A stretch of 17,421 nt of DNA from the NCBI GenBank assembly GCA_002747015.1, contig NVXI01000001.1, positions 421,640-439,060 on the forward strand. Reading direction: 5' to 3'. Source of the DNA: Zetaproteobacteria bacterium (GTDB lineage: Bacteria > Pseudomonadota > Alphaproteobacteria > Micavibrionales > Micavibrionaceae). The position numbers were made by a program, and so were the translations under genes. A model generated the notes under the pieces. The model was not told the DNA's origin and made no database searches. It saw only the letters and a program-made list of their open reading frames with translations. Numbering within the stretch: position 1 is the first letter of the stretch; each line of letters begins with the position of its first letter. Shown one piece after another: positions 1 to 7,104 of this stretch.

Positions 1-167
1 CGTGTATCCTCACACATAATAACGTCCGCATGACGTAAAACATCCAAAGCCCTTAAAGAAATATCGCGTAAATTCCCAATGGGAGTCGCGACTATATATA
101 AGCCAGCCTTCAAATGCTCACTTCCCTCTGGATTTTCCATCTTTTCTTCTATATCGTTGATACTCAT
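1..167 (-). CDS. rsmI: RsmI, 16S rRNA (cytidine1402-2'-O)-methyltransferase, N-terminal fragment
   Basis: Reading the minus strand from an ATG at 167 gives 55 complete codons before the window edge; the C-terminal part is missing. Residues 23-36 read [14 protein letters not shown], followed by SLRALDVL and, near the edge, CEDT. This is the characteristic start of the RsmI/YraL SAM-dependent methyltransferase family (tetrapyrrole methylase fold), which 2'-O-methylates C1402 in the decoding centre of 16S rRNA. About 22 residues precede the conserved core, so a start at the in-frame ATG at 140 is equally possible; neither has a strong ribosome binding site. The gene is divergent from the LpoA-like lipoprotein gene with only 43 bp between the starts, the same arrangement as yraL/yraM (rsmI/lpoA) in Escherichia coli. 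This conserved pairing supports both calls. Confidence 0.93.
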   Translation of the reverse strand, partial: MSINDIEEKMENPEGSEHLKAGLYIVATPIGNLRDISLRALDVLRHADVIMCEDT

Positions 168-210
168 AATCGACATTATTATATTAATTTTAAAAGAGAA
201 TAACAGACTC

Positions 211-1518
211 ATGCGCGAATTACACACAGGATTACGTTTTTATTCAATACTCCCCCTATTCTGCGCTTTATTAGCCTCTGCTATTCTTACAGGATGCGTC
301 TCATCAGGCGGATATAACACCCAACCATGGCAAGAAGCCAACCGATCTTCTCAACAAACGGCGGCGCAAACACCGAATGACCTTTCCATTGCCTCCGTTG
401 AACAACATAATCTCGGCGCACCAAATCAAACCCAAGGAAACGCCCTCCCCCCTGTCAAAGTTGCGATCCTACTACCACTTAGCGGCCAACACTCTAAATT
501 AGGGCAATCAATGCTAAACGCCGCGCAAATTGCATTATTTGATGTTGGTTATGATAATTTCGAACTCCTGCCTAAAGACACGAAAGGCACGCCCGAAGGC
601 GCACGGGAAGCCGCACGCAATGCACTAAAAGACGGTGCAAAACTTGTCCTCGGCCCTGTATTTTCCTCCTCCGTAAAAGCAGCACGTCAAGTAACACAAA
701 GCGCAAACATCAATATGATCGCCTTTTCAACTGATTGGACACTCGCTAATAACCGTACATTTTTGATTGGCTTCCTACCCTTTGACCAAGTAGAGCGCGT
801 AATACGCTACGCCAGCCACGCCGGATATAACCGCATCGGTGTTCTTAGCCCCAGAAACAGTTACGGCAACGGCGTTGTCTCTGCATATCAATCCATTTCC
901 CGCCGCGTAGGAATCGAAACATCACGTATTGAACGTTTTGCCCCCCAAGGAAATGATCTCGGCCCTATCATAAAATCATTCTCGGATTACGATGCCCGCC
1001 GCGCCAGTGGTAACGCACATGGCGCACCATTTAACGCTATTCTAATGCCCGTAGGCGGTACAGTTGCACGACAAGTCAGCAGCTTCCTTAATCACTATGA
1101 CTTACCGGCTGGTCAAGTTAAACGTCTTGGAACAGGGTTAATGGATGATCCGGCATTAGCACGCGATAAAACGATGGATGGCACATGGTTTGCGGCCCCC
1201 GCGCCTGCTGCGCGCATGAAATTCGAGAGACGCTATAACGGTATTTACCACGCAACACCCCCGCGCATCGCATCCCTTGCCTATGACGCAACGGCTCTGG
1301 CCGCCAGTTTGGCACGCACCGGCTTACAATATGATAACCGCCCCGCCTATAATCACAACGCCATCACAAACCCCAATGGGTTTTCCGGTGTTGATGGTAT
1401 ATTCCGTTTTCGCTCAGACGGAATAGTAGAGCGCGGCCTAGCCATTCTTGAATACAGAAAAGGTATAATTGTCGTTATTGATAAAGCACCAAAAACATTC
1501 CAGAAAAATGTATTCTAA
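211..1518 (+). CDS. Penicillin-binding protein activator-type lipoprotein (LpoA-like, periplasmic-binding fold)
   Basis: Predicted 435-residue lipoprotein. Residues 1-28 form a signal sequence ending in the lipobox L-T-G-C with Cys29 as the lipidation site; a Ser/Gln/Asn-rich linker follows to about residue 80. From residue 82 ([11 protein letters not shown], then A-x-I-A-L-F-D) the protein has the type I periplasmic ligand-binding fold used by the C-terminal half of LpoA. E. coli LpoA also has an N-terminal TPR half and is much longer; that half is absent here, as is usual for the alphaproteobacterial proteins annotated as penicillin-binding protein activators. The inferred role is an outer-membrane-anchored regulator of peptidoglycan synthesis. 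The frame stays open upstream to an ATG at 79, but that would overlap rsmI and bury the signal peptide, so 211 is chosen; AAGAGAA at about 194-200 is a weak ribosome binding site. The function is inferred from fold and synteny. Confidence 0.85.
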   Translation: MRELHTGLRFYSILPLFCALLASAILTGCVSSGGYNTQPWQEANRSSQQTAAQTPNDLSIASVEQHNLGAPNQTQGNALPPVKVAILLPLSGQHSKLGQSMLNAAQIALFDVGYDNFELLPKDTKGTPEGAREAARNALKDGAKLVLGPVFSSSVKAARQVTQSANINMIAFSTDWTLANNRTFLIGFLPFDQVERVIRYASHAGYNRIGVLSPRNSYGNGVVSAYQSISRRVGIETSRIERFAPQGNDLGPIIKSFSDYDARRASGNAHGAPFNAILMPVGGTVARQVSSFLNHYDLPAGQVKRLGTGLMDDPALARDKTMDGTWFAAPAPAARMKFERRYNGIYHATPPRIASLAYDATALAASLARTGLQYDNRPAYNHNAITNPNGFSGVDGIFRFRSDGIVERGLAILEYRKGIIVVIDKAPKTFQKNVF

Positions 1519-1715
1519 TCCGGCTCTTGTTCTGAAAGAGTCTTCGCTATAAAATCATGCTCTTCTTGATTAACTAAAGGCTCAGTACTTTTATTTTCTG
1601 TACCAAGAGAACGCATAAGATGCTTTGCCTTTTTCTGCTCTTCGGGTGAAAAATTTGCAACATCTTCAAACAATGCTGCAACCTTTTTTTCCCACTGATC
1701 TAATTTATCCGACAT
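1515..1715 (-). CDS. Small acidic hypothetical protein (66 aa)
   Basis: A 66-residue protein, strongly charged and rich in Glu and Lys, with no signal peptide or membrane segment. Residues about 1-36 (MSDKLDQWEKKVAALFEDV and onwards) look helical and amphipathic; the rest is polar. I do not recognise the family. It is called real because AAGGGA lies 6 nt upstream of the ATG on the minus strand, codon use matches the neighbours, and the ORF stops exactly where the convergent lipoprotein gene stops (4-bp overlap of the two ends). No terminator is visible at this convergent junction. It has no operon partner on its strand in this region, so context says little about its role. Confidence 0.6.
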   Translation of the reverse strand: MSDKLDQWEKKVAALFEDVANFSPEEQKKAKHLMRSLGTENKSTEPLVNQEEHDFIAKTLSEQEPD

Positions 1716-1839
1716 TTAAATCCCTTTTGCTCAAAGCAAATTAACGTAGTGCATTATGTTATCTGATAATGGTTAATAATATCACTAACACAAATGACAT
1801 ACCATTGATTTAAAGGACTAACTACACTACACACACCCC

Positions 1840-2223
1840 ATGATCAACGGCAAACGGCATTACAAGAAAATCATTACTACCCTAGCACTTATCGCTATGG
1901 GGTTATCTTTCCTTGCGCAAACAACACCCCTCTGGGTTAAGAAAGTAAACGGCCAACCCATTGTTATCTGTAGCGCATTTGGCACAAAAACCATCTTCAT
2001 CGATAAAAGCGGACAAAAAGTTCCCGCACCGCCCAACATTAAAAATCATTGTGTGATGTGCTTGGCTGCGGCCACAGACTATAATATCCCGACCACGATA
2101 CAAATTCGAAACAGACAAAATGCCGATATCAGCAAACAACGCTGGTTCTTTGCAAGCATGCCTGCGCGAGAACAGTATCCGCAAACGGCACACGCTATCC
2201 GCGCACCGCCTTACACCTCCTGA
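1840..2223 (+). CDS. DUF2946 family protein, likely copper-associated
   Basis: A 127-residue protein with an N-terminal hydrophobic segment (about residues 10-28, signal peptide or anchor) followed by a short secreted domain. The pattern C-S-A-x-G (Cys44), a V/I-F-I-D-K-S-G-Q strand, then C-x2-C-L-A (Cys71, Cys74) and a C-terminal I-R-A-P-P is the signature of DUF2946, a small periplasmic family often found beside copper-resistance and metal-uptake genes. The three conserved cysteines could bind metal or form disulfides; no biochemical role is established. The gene lies 118 bp upstream of a His/Met-rich outer-membrane protein on the same strand, the usual neighbour. The start codon has no convincing Shine-Dalgarno sequence at normal distance, so the exact start is uncertain. 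Confidence 0.8.
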   Translation: MINGKRHYKKIITTLALIAMGLSFLAQTTPLWVKKVNGQPIVICSAFGTKTIFIDKSGQKVPAPPNIKNHCVMCLAAATDYNIPTTIQIRNRQNADISKQRWFFASMPAREQYPQTAHAIRAPPYTS

Positions 2224-2286
2224 ATTAAAATAAATTCTATTCATTTACGTTTTTAAAACAGCCAAAGATTTCTTCTAAAGATCAAT

Positions 2287-2311
2287 ATTGCAAAGCACGA
2301 TGCCTTGCAAT
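2287..2311. repeat. Inverted repeat upstream of the outer-membrane protein gene
   Basis: ATTGCAA (2287-2293) and TTGCAAT (2305-2311) form a perfect 7-bp inverted repeat; after one mismatch, GC/GC adds two more pairs around a five-base centre. No U-run follows, so it is not a rho-independent terminator. Its place 30 bp upstream of the next ATG fits an operator for a dimeric regulator or a 5'-UTR hairpin. The regulator is unknown. Confidence 0.5.
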
Positions 2312-2341
2312 CAATAGAAGAATACTGGCCACAGGAGTTCA

Positions 2342-3445
2342 ATGATGAACACTTTTTATAAAGCCTGCCTTATGGGCGGTACGATCCTTTCTATCCTTCC
2401 ATTCAATGCCAATGCGCAAGATTTGCACATACATCATGGCAGTAACAAAGGGCACCAACACACAGACGCACCAACGGCACCACTCAGTATCATGGGCGAC
2501 CACACGCACAACAAAGGCGATTGGATGGTCTCATATAAATTCAAACGCATGCATATGAGCGGCAACCGCCAAGGCACAAACCCCATATCCCCCGAAGAAA
2601 TTGTCACAACAATCGCAAATCCGAACGCACCACCTGCAACATTACGCGTTGTTCCAACAAAAATGGATATGGACATGCACATGTTCGAGGCAATGTATGG
2701 GGTAAGTGATAAACTAACCTTGATGACAATGGCCATGTATATGAAAAAGGACATGACCCACACCACCTTTGCGGGGATGGCTGGCTCTACCGAGCTGGGG
2801 CGTTTCACAACAAGGTCCAGCGGTTGGGGCGACACCTCATTGACAGGGCTGTATAATCTTTACGAAACGGCCAACCATAACGTCAATATCAGCCTTGGCA
2901 TCAGTGCACCGACAGGCTCGATTAAAGAGGAGGATAATATCCTCTCCCCCGCCAACACCACGCCAATATTGCGCCTACCTTATGCGATGCAACTTGGGTC
3001 TGGAACATGGGATACATTAACAGGTATAACCTACTCAGGACACAATGATAAATGGTCATGGGGCGCACAATATAATGGCATCATTCGATTAGAAAATAAA
3101 AACTCCCAAGGGTACCGCTTAGGGAACAAGCATACCCTTACGGGCTGGGGCGGATATAAAGTCTCAAACCAGATTACGGTAAATGCACTGCTCAGCGCCG
3201 AGAAAACCGGCAAGATCAAGGGATCAGACACCAATATCGCTGCACCCGTGCAAACAGCAAACCCCGACAATTATGGCGGTAAGGCTGTGGAGCTTGGCGC
3301 GGGCTTCGTTTATGCCTTTGATACCCATCCCCTAAAAGGACTGGAATTCGGTGTAGAGGCACGCTTACCCATCTATCAAAACCTGAACGGTGTACAGTTG
3401 GAACGTGATTGGAATATCACCACGGGACTAACCTACCGTTTCTAG
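2342..3445 (+). CDS. His/Met-rich outer-membrane beta-barrel protein, 'transporter' family
   Basis: A 367-residue secreted protein. Residues 1-25 are a signal peptide with an A-N-A cleavage site before QD. The mature N-terminus is rich in histidine (H-I-H-H-G, G-H-Q-H, G-D-H-T-H) and is followed by methionine-rich patches (MDMDMHMF at about 108-115, then MTMAMYM). The remainder alternates polar and hydrophobic residues as in a beta-barrel and ends in Y-R-F, with the terminal aromatic residue that barrel proteins use for BAM insertion. Repeated short motifs such as GDTSLTGL, TPILRLPYAMQLGSGTWD and P-D-N-Y-G-G match a family annotated as transporter or Phenol_MetA_deg-like, commonly encoded next to DUF2946 and copper genes. 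The His/Met ligands make copper or silver binding or export a reasonable inference, but the substrate is not shown. AGGAG at 2332-2336 serves the tandem ATGs at 2342 and 2345. Confidence 0.8.
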   Translation: MMNTFYKACLMGGTILSILPFNANAQDLHIHHGSNKGHQHTDAPTAPLSIMGDHTHNKGDWMVSYKFKRMHMSGNRQGTNPISPEEIVTTIANPNAPPATLRVVPTKMDMDMHMFEAMYGVSDKLTLMTMAMYMKKDMTHTTFAGMAGSTELGRFTTRSSGWGDTSLTGLYNLYETANHNVNISLGISAPTGSIKEEDNILSPANTTPILRLPYAMQLGSGTWDTLTGITYSGHNDKWSWGAQYNGIIRLENKNSQGYRLGNKHTLTGWGGYKVSNQITVNALLSAEKTGKIKGSDTNIAAPVQTANPDNYGGKAVELGAGFVYAFDTHPLKGLEFGVEARLPIYQNLNGVQLERDWNITTGLTYRF

Positions 3446-3469
3446 AATTACCCCCTACATACAACACAT

Positions 3470-3495
3470 CGATTCGCTGTCACAGCGGCGAATCG
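3470..3495. repeat. Hairpin after the outer-membrane protein gene
   Basis: Perfect 8-bp arms (CGATTCGC and GCGAATCG) with a 10-base centre lie 25 bp after the stop codon. On the plus strand the stem is followed by GTTAAAAAAG, not by T residues, so it lacks the U-run of an intrinsic terminator. It could be an RNA 3'-end protector or a protein-binding dyad. Confidence 0.45.
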
Positions 3496-3584
3496 GTTAA
3501 AAAAGAACAAATACGACTAAACGAGATGGCGCGGTTCCATGAATAATGCATAACGACAGAACCTAACTGCACAGCGTAACCATA

Positions 3585-3613
3585 TTGATAATAAACGATT
3601 TTATAAATATGAT
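3585..3613 (+). promoter_or_regulatory. Possible sigma70-type promoter for the TetR gene
   Basis: TTGATA (3585-3590) and TATGAT (3608-3613) are separated by 17 bp, each one or two mismatches from consensus. It would give a leader of roughly 130 nt before the ATG at 3753. AT-rich DNA yields such matches by chance, so this is tentative. Confidence 0.35.
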
Positions 3614-3752
3614 ACGCAATACACAAAAAAACGCACAGCCCCTCTTGCCAAAACACAAAAAATAAGTCATATCTGTTTCATCTAAATACGACACGATAAG
3701 TTTTCATATTGTTCTTGAGCCGACGTACGCGCGGACACAAAAGGAGAAAGCC

Positions 3753-4349
3753 ATGGAAAGTACAGCCGTCAAAAAAGGCCGTCCACGCAGTGAAAAGTCG
3801 CGCAAAGCGATCCTAAACGCAACAAACAAATTACTACTTCAAACATCAGTGCAAGAACTGAGCATTGAATCCATTGCAAAGAAAGCAAAAGTCGGAAAAA
3901 CAACGATCTATCGTTGGTGGCCGAACAAAACCGCTGTTGTAATGGATGCATTGGCAAGCCAGCCTGGCATGCAAACCCCATTACCCACTGCCAGCAGCCA
4001 TAAAGAAGCCATAACAATGCAGCTGGATAAGCTTATTCGCCTTGTAGACAGCAATAATGGCCAAACAATCGCCCAGCTCTTCAGTGAAGCACAGGCAAGT
4101 AAAGTCTCACTCAAAATTTTCAAAGATAATTTGCTAGAACCCCTCATGGATGCCATTCGTTACAGCATCGAAGAAGGTCAAAAAAATGGTGAATTCCGCG
4201 ATGATATAAACATATCCCTCTCGGCAGATATTCTGTGCGGCCCGATATTCTTTCGCCTTATGGCACACCCAAGCGATTTAGATGAACAATTCCGCAAAGA
4301 ATACCCGGATGAAGCCATTAAAATATTGGCGCCCTCGAATGCCAACTAG
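3753..4349 (+). CDS. TetR/AcrR family transcriptional regulator
   Basis: A 198-residue protein with the TetR architecture. A basic start ([11 protein letters not shown]) is followed by an N-terminal helix and a helix-turn-helix at about residues 37-57 containing [12 protein letters not shown] spacing and the recognition helix [16 protein letters not shown] is common in TetR proteins with the TetR_C-type ligand domain seen in uncharacterised regulators. Residues 75-198 form the ligand-binding and dimer part with no recognisable ligand motif. AGGAGA sits 6-10 nt before the ATG. The gene is monocistronic, ending at a strong terminator. It lies between the outer-membrane protein gene and the mechanosensitive channel, and might control itself or either neighbour; I see no shared operator that decides this. 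Confidence 0.92.
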   Translation: MESTAVKKGRPRSEKSRKAILNATNKLLLQTSVQELSIESIAKKAKVGKTTIYRWWPNKTAVVMDALASQPGMQTPLPTASSHKEAITMQLDKLIRLVDSNNGQTIAQLFSEAQASKVSLKIFKDNLLEPLMDAIRYSIEEGQKNGEFRDDINISLSADILCGPIFFRLMAHPSDLDEQFRKEYPDEAIKILAPSNAN

Positions 4350-4376
4350 GGTAAGATAACCTGTTAAAGTAGAATG

Positions 4377-4410
4377 AAAGAGAGTACGGACACCTTCCGC
4401 GCTCTCTTTT
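4377..4410 (+). terminator. Rho-independent terminator after the TetR gene
   Basis: AAAGAGAG (4377-4384) pairs with CTCTCTTT (4402-4409), with an inner CGG/CCG pair, followed by T-rich sequence. GAATG (4372-4376) and CATTC (4413-4417) could extend the stem. It lies 27 bp after the TetR stop codon. Confidence 0.8.
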
Positions 4411-4454
4411 GTCATTCCACCACACCTACCTATCATCGTCGTTTGAATTTATTT

Positions 4455-4530
4455 TGGTACAAGGCGAGAGGAGCGTAGGCGTATGATAATACGGATGCGA
4501 CGAAACAACGCTGTAACAAAGCAAAAACAA
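4455..4530. repeat. Extragenic hairpin element A
   Basis: GC-richer than its surroundings, with a 5-bp hairpin CGTAT-GATA-ATACG at 4480-4493 preceded by A-G-C-G-T-A-G-G and followed by GATGCGACGAA. The order resembles the stretch at about 10365-10405 between ahpC and ahpD (AGCGCA, CGTAT, loop, ATACG, TGAGGAACGGAA). By hand alignment they may be two copies of a dispersed extragenic repeat; this is not certain from two copies. Confidence 0.3.
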
Positions 4531-4604
4531 ATAACTATGAAATTAAAAACACAACACCCCAAACAGCATTTGGCAGAACACTGAAAATCGCGTAATATCA
4601 CCGC

Positions 4605-5903
4605 ATGATTGAAGAACTTGATAAATTTGACCCCATTGCATGGTGGAACGCATTAGTATCGTGGTGTGCGGGTTATTTATTTCAGGCCAACACAATATAT
4701 GAAGGCGTCATCATTGCCATTTCCTTCATTTTTGGCATGATCCTATACCGCATTTTAAGAAAACCAATGCAAGGCACCATCAGTAAAGCGGATATTCCCT
4801 ATCGTGCGAAAAAAATCGCGAACAACGTAAGGAAACTACTTTTCCCACTTATCACCCTTACCGTCTTGTTTTTCATCACCCGCCTCGCCAGTTCAGAACT
4901 TGTTGGCGTTGATGTATCAATAATTAACGGAATGATGAAAGTCTTGCTGGCATGGATCGTCATCCGCATTATCGTGCAATTCATCGATAATAATGCCGTG
5001 CGCAATATCTTTGCGATCTCCATTTGGTGCGTTGCCGCGCTCAGCATTTTTGGCATGTTAGAACATGCGACACAAACACTTGATGCCATCGGATTTTCTA
5101 TCGGGGATATTAGGTTATCCGCGCTTGCCGTTATTAAAGGATCCTTCTACCTCTTTGCTTTACTTTACTTTGCAACCTTCATATCTTCCTTTGCAGAGCG
5201 GCGCGTATTAAAATCAAAAGGACTGACCCGATCATCACAAGTCTTAATCTCAAAGATCATTCGCGTAACACTGATCGTCTTTGCATTACTGGTGGGAATT
5301 ACCAGTTCTGGCATTGATTTATCCCTATTTGCGGTCTTTGGTGGTGCGATTGGCCTTGGTATTGGTTTCGGCTTACAAAAAGGCATATCAAACCTATTTT
5401 CAGGCATATTACTACTGATTGATCGATCCATTAAACCCGGTGATGTTATCGAACTGGAAAATGGTACATTTGGCTGGGTCAACCATATGGCTGCCCGCTA
5501 TACAGAAATCGTAACGCGCGATAACAAATCATTCCTTATTCCAAACGAAGAGTTCATCACCCAGCGCGTCGTGAATTGGAGCCACGGCAACTCCCTCATT
5601 CGGTTAGAGGTTTCATTTGGCGTTCACTACGACTCTAACCCCCATGATGTTTCCAGGCTCGCAACCGAAGCTGCGGCAAATGCGCATGATCGCATTTGCA
5701 AAGACCCAACCCCCGTGTGCCACCTCATCGAATTTGGAGATAGCTCCCTTAACTTTAAATTACGATTCTGGATTACAGATGCAGAAAAAGGCGTCACCAA
5801 TATGCGCGGTGCGGTTATGCTTGCCCTTTGGGATACATTCAAAGAAAACAACATTGCAATCCCCTACCCACATCGCGAAGTTTTTATTCATGAGAGAAGC
5901 TAG
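4605..5903 (+). CDS. MscS-family mechanosensitive ion channel
   Basis: A 432-residue inner-membrane protein. Hydrophobic segments lie at about 32-50, 78-94, 108-126, 133-151, 172-194 and 217-237, then the pore helix region at about 240-272 (GGAIGLGIGFGLQKGISNLF). This Gly/Ala-rich segment followed by G-I-L-L-L-I-D-R-S-I-K-P-G-D-V-I-E is the diagnostic MscS TM3 and beta-domain junction; R-D-N-K-S-F-L-I-P-N-E-E-F-I at about 305-318 and V-V-N-W-S confirm the cytoplasmic vestibule. It opens under hypo-osmotic tension to release solutes. With extra N-terminal transmembrane helices it is of the medium-size multi-helix type, longer than E. coli MscS (286 aa). No clear Shine-Dalgarno sequence precedes the ATG, and no terminator is obvious after the stop. 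Confidence 0.93.
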   Translation: MIEELDKFDPIAWWNALVSWCAGYLFQANTIYEGVIIAISFIFGMILYRILRKPMQGTISKADIPYRAKKIANNVRKLLFPLITLTVLFFITRLASSELVGVDVSIINGMMKVLLAWIVIRIIVQFIDNNAVRNIFAISIWCVAALSIFGMLEHATQTLDAIGFSIGDIRLSALAVIKGSFYLFALLYFATFISSFAERRVLKSKGLTRSSQVLISKIIRVTLIVFALLVGITSSGIDLSLFAVFGGAIGLGIGFGLQKGISNLFSGILLLIDRSIKPGDVIELENGTFGWVNHMAARYTEIVTRDNKSFLIPNEEFITQRVVNWSHGNSLIRLEVSFGVHYDSNPHDVSRLATEAAANAHDRICKDPTPVCHLIEFGDSSLNFKLRFWITDAEKGVTNMRGAVMLALWDTFKENNIAIPYPHREVFIHERS

Positions 5904-6003
5904 CCCCGTCACCATCATTATCAACAGCTCTCTGTCAATTAAATCACCCGAGAATTCCATCTCCAACGAACACCCCTGCGCCGCGATGTTTGACAATTCA
6001 TCC

Positions 6004-6366
6004 TTACAGATCAATAAAATCAAAGATCGATGGTAATTCAATATCTGGCCACTCCAACCATGAAAGATCGACATCAAACCACGTATCTGATGCTCCATCC
6101 GTAAGTGCCGATGTCATTTCAAACCTCATAGCCGCATAATCACAGACCTCACCGGTAGATTGGTGATAAGTATTAAAATCGTCAGGTGAAGTATATAAGC
6201 ACATAGCCCAGCAATACCAATCAACATCATACTTGCTCTGAGATGATGCTTTTTTCACTTGCGCAGGCGAGTAGAATTTTTTCTGCCCGTGATTTTTGAC
6301 TAGGATCTCCCCTATTTCTTTGCCAAACAGCTTCTTATCTTCTGGGTCCAATGTGCAAGATATCAT
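6004..6366 (-). CDS. Conserved-looking small cytoplasmic protein, possibly DUF6559-like
   Basis: A 120-residue soluble protein without signal peptide. The central part, F-Y-S-P-A-Q-V-K-K-A (about residues 31-40), then K-Y-D-V-D-W-Y-C-W-A-M-C-L-Y-T-S-P-D-D-F and G-E-V-C-D-Y-A-A-M, reminds me of a family of uncharacterised 100-120-residue proteobacterial proteins (DUF6559-like). That assignment is from memory and weak. The C-terminus is acidic and Trp-rich (D-V-D-L-S-W-L-E-W-P-D-I). Three cysteines sit in the central block, but there is no C-x2-C metal motif. It lies 74 bp downstream of the Dabb gene on the same strand and could be the last gene of the cysteine desulfurase operon or have its own promoter. 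The ribosome binding site is poor (AAGAAAA directly before ATG). Confidence 0.65.
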   Translation of the reverse strand: MISCTLDPEDKKLFGKEIGEILVKNHGQKKFYSPAQVKKASSQSKYDVDWYCWAMCLYTSPDDFNTYHQSTGEVCDYAAMRFEMTSALTDGASDTWFDVDLSWLEWPDIELPSIFDFIDL

Positions 6367-6440
6367 TTTTCTTGTTCTTTTCTTGTTGTTTTCTATTCAG
6401 AAGACTTAAAGTACCCCTATGGAAATATGGATAAGAACAA

Positions 6441-6725
6441 CTAAGCTGGTATATCAACCGCAATGCGTTTATCACGCAACGGTCGCACAACAGAAATGCA
6501 CTCAATGTATGTAGGATGGGATTTATACACCGCCAAAGCATCCTCATCAGGGAACTCACCATACACAACGACATCAATATCATTGGCGATTTGATCAACT
6601 TTCGCGTTTTTAGTAACACGCAAAATCCAATCCCCATCAATGGTTTCCAACATTTTAAGGCCTTGATAGATCGTATCAATATTCTCTGGCTGTTTTGCGC
6701 TAAACATGACAATATGTCTAATCAT
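6441..6725 (-). CDS. Dabb (stress-responsive A/B barrel) domain protein
   Basis: A 94-residue protein starting MIRHIVMFSAK, the typical first strand of the dimeric alpha/beta-barrel Dabb family (PF07876), with the later V-V-V-Y-G-E-F-P-D-E-D-A-L-A-V-Y-K-S-H-P-T-Y block, in which the H-P pair is highly conserved, and a C-terminal strand. Members are small homodimers; most have no known substrate, and some are cyclases in polyketide or cannabinoid pathways. The frame continues upstream to an ATG at 6764 inside the ferredoxin gene, but family alignment favours 6725. The start then lies 4 nt after the ferredoxin stop, implying translational coupling. Why a Dabb protein is coupled to a ferredoxin and cysteine desulfurase is unknown. 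Confidence 0.88.
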   Translation of the reverse strand: MIRHIVMFSAKQPENIDTIYQGLKMLETIDGDWILRVTKNAKVDQIANDIDVVVYGEFPDEDALAVYKSHPTYIECISVVRPLRDKRIAVDIPA

Positions 6726-6729
6726 GGGA

Positions 6730-7068
6730 TTACCAATCAACTTTCGCACCAGGAAGTGCAACAATCAGACCATCCAACTCTTTGCTCATGCGTATCTGAC
6801 AGCCGAGGCGTGAATAATCATTCAAATCAAATGCAAGGTCGAGCATGTCCTCTTCTTCCTCGGTTTTTTCATTTGCCTGCTTAAATACTCTTTGCACCCA
6901 ATCAGGGTGAATATACATATGGCACGTCGCGCAAGCCATCGATCCACCGCACGCACCCTCTATGTCTTCAAAAGGCACGTCACGCAGAATTTCCATCAAA
7001 GACCAGCCCTCTTCGGCTTCTATCTCTTTTTTAGAACCATCCACTTGAATGACTATAATCGTTGGCAT
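6730..7068 (-). CDS. [2Fe-2S] ferredoxin, adrenodoxin/ISC type
   Basis: A 112-residue ferredoxin. The cluster ligands are Cys40, Cys46, Cys49 and Cys90 (C-G-G-S-M-A-C-A-T-C-H, then L-G-C-Q-I), giving C-x5-C-x2-C-x40-C, the vertebrate/ISC-type [2Fe-2S] pattern. The acidic stretch E-K-T-E-E-E-E-D-M-L-D (about 68-78) is the usual partner-docking surface. Such ferredoxins supply electrons for Fe-S assembly or for P450 and hydroxylase partners. The start at 7068 is chosen because AAGGA lies 7 nt upstream and MPTIIVIQVDG begins the first beta strand; an upstream in-frame ATG at 7098 would add ten unlikely residues. It follows the cysteine desulfurase stop by 36 bp and precedes the Dabb start by 4 nt, which supports a role in Fe-S biogenesis. 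Confidence 0.95.
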   Translation of the reverse strand: MPTIIVIQVDGSKKEIEAEEGWSLMEILRDVPFEDIEGACGGSMACATCHMYIHPDWVQRVFKQANEKTEEEEDMLDLAFDLNDYSRLGCQIRMSKELDGLIVALPGAKVDW

Positions 7069-7104
7069 ACTCAAATCCTTGTAATGTTCAATTCTCAACC
7101 TTTA

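Larger units (their letters stand above)
3446..3752. other. Intergenic region upstream of the TetR gene
   Basis: About 307 bp without a credible ORF. It holds an 8-bp inverted repeat (CGATTCGC 3470-3477, GCGAATCG 3488-3495) just after the outer-membrane protein gene, a weaker GGTTC/GAACC pair (3533-3537 and 3559-3563), and a possible promoter at 3585-3613. Otherwise it is AT-rich and I see nothing in it. Confidence 0.5.

Noticed and set aside
79..210. N-terminal extension of the LpoA-like lipoprotein from an ATG at 79
   Set aside because: It runs antisense through the rsmI start and would place 44 residues before a clean lipoprotein signal peptide.
3470..3495. Inverted repeat read as an intrinsic terminator
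   Set aside because: An A-run, not a T-run, follows the stem on the plus strand, and no minus-strand gene ends here; kept only as a repeat.
5760..6098. Minus-strand ORF of 112 codons at the end of the MscS gene
   Set aside because: Mostly antisense to the conserved MscS C-terminus and overlapping the small gene at 6004; no ribosome binding site or family resemblance.
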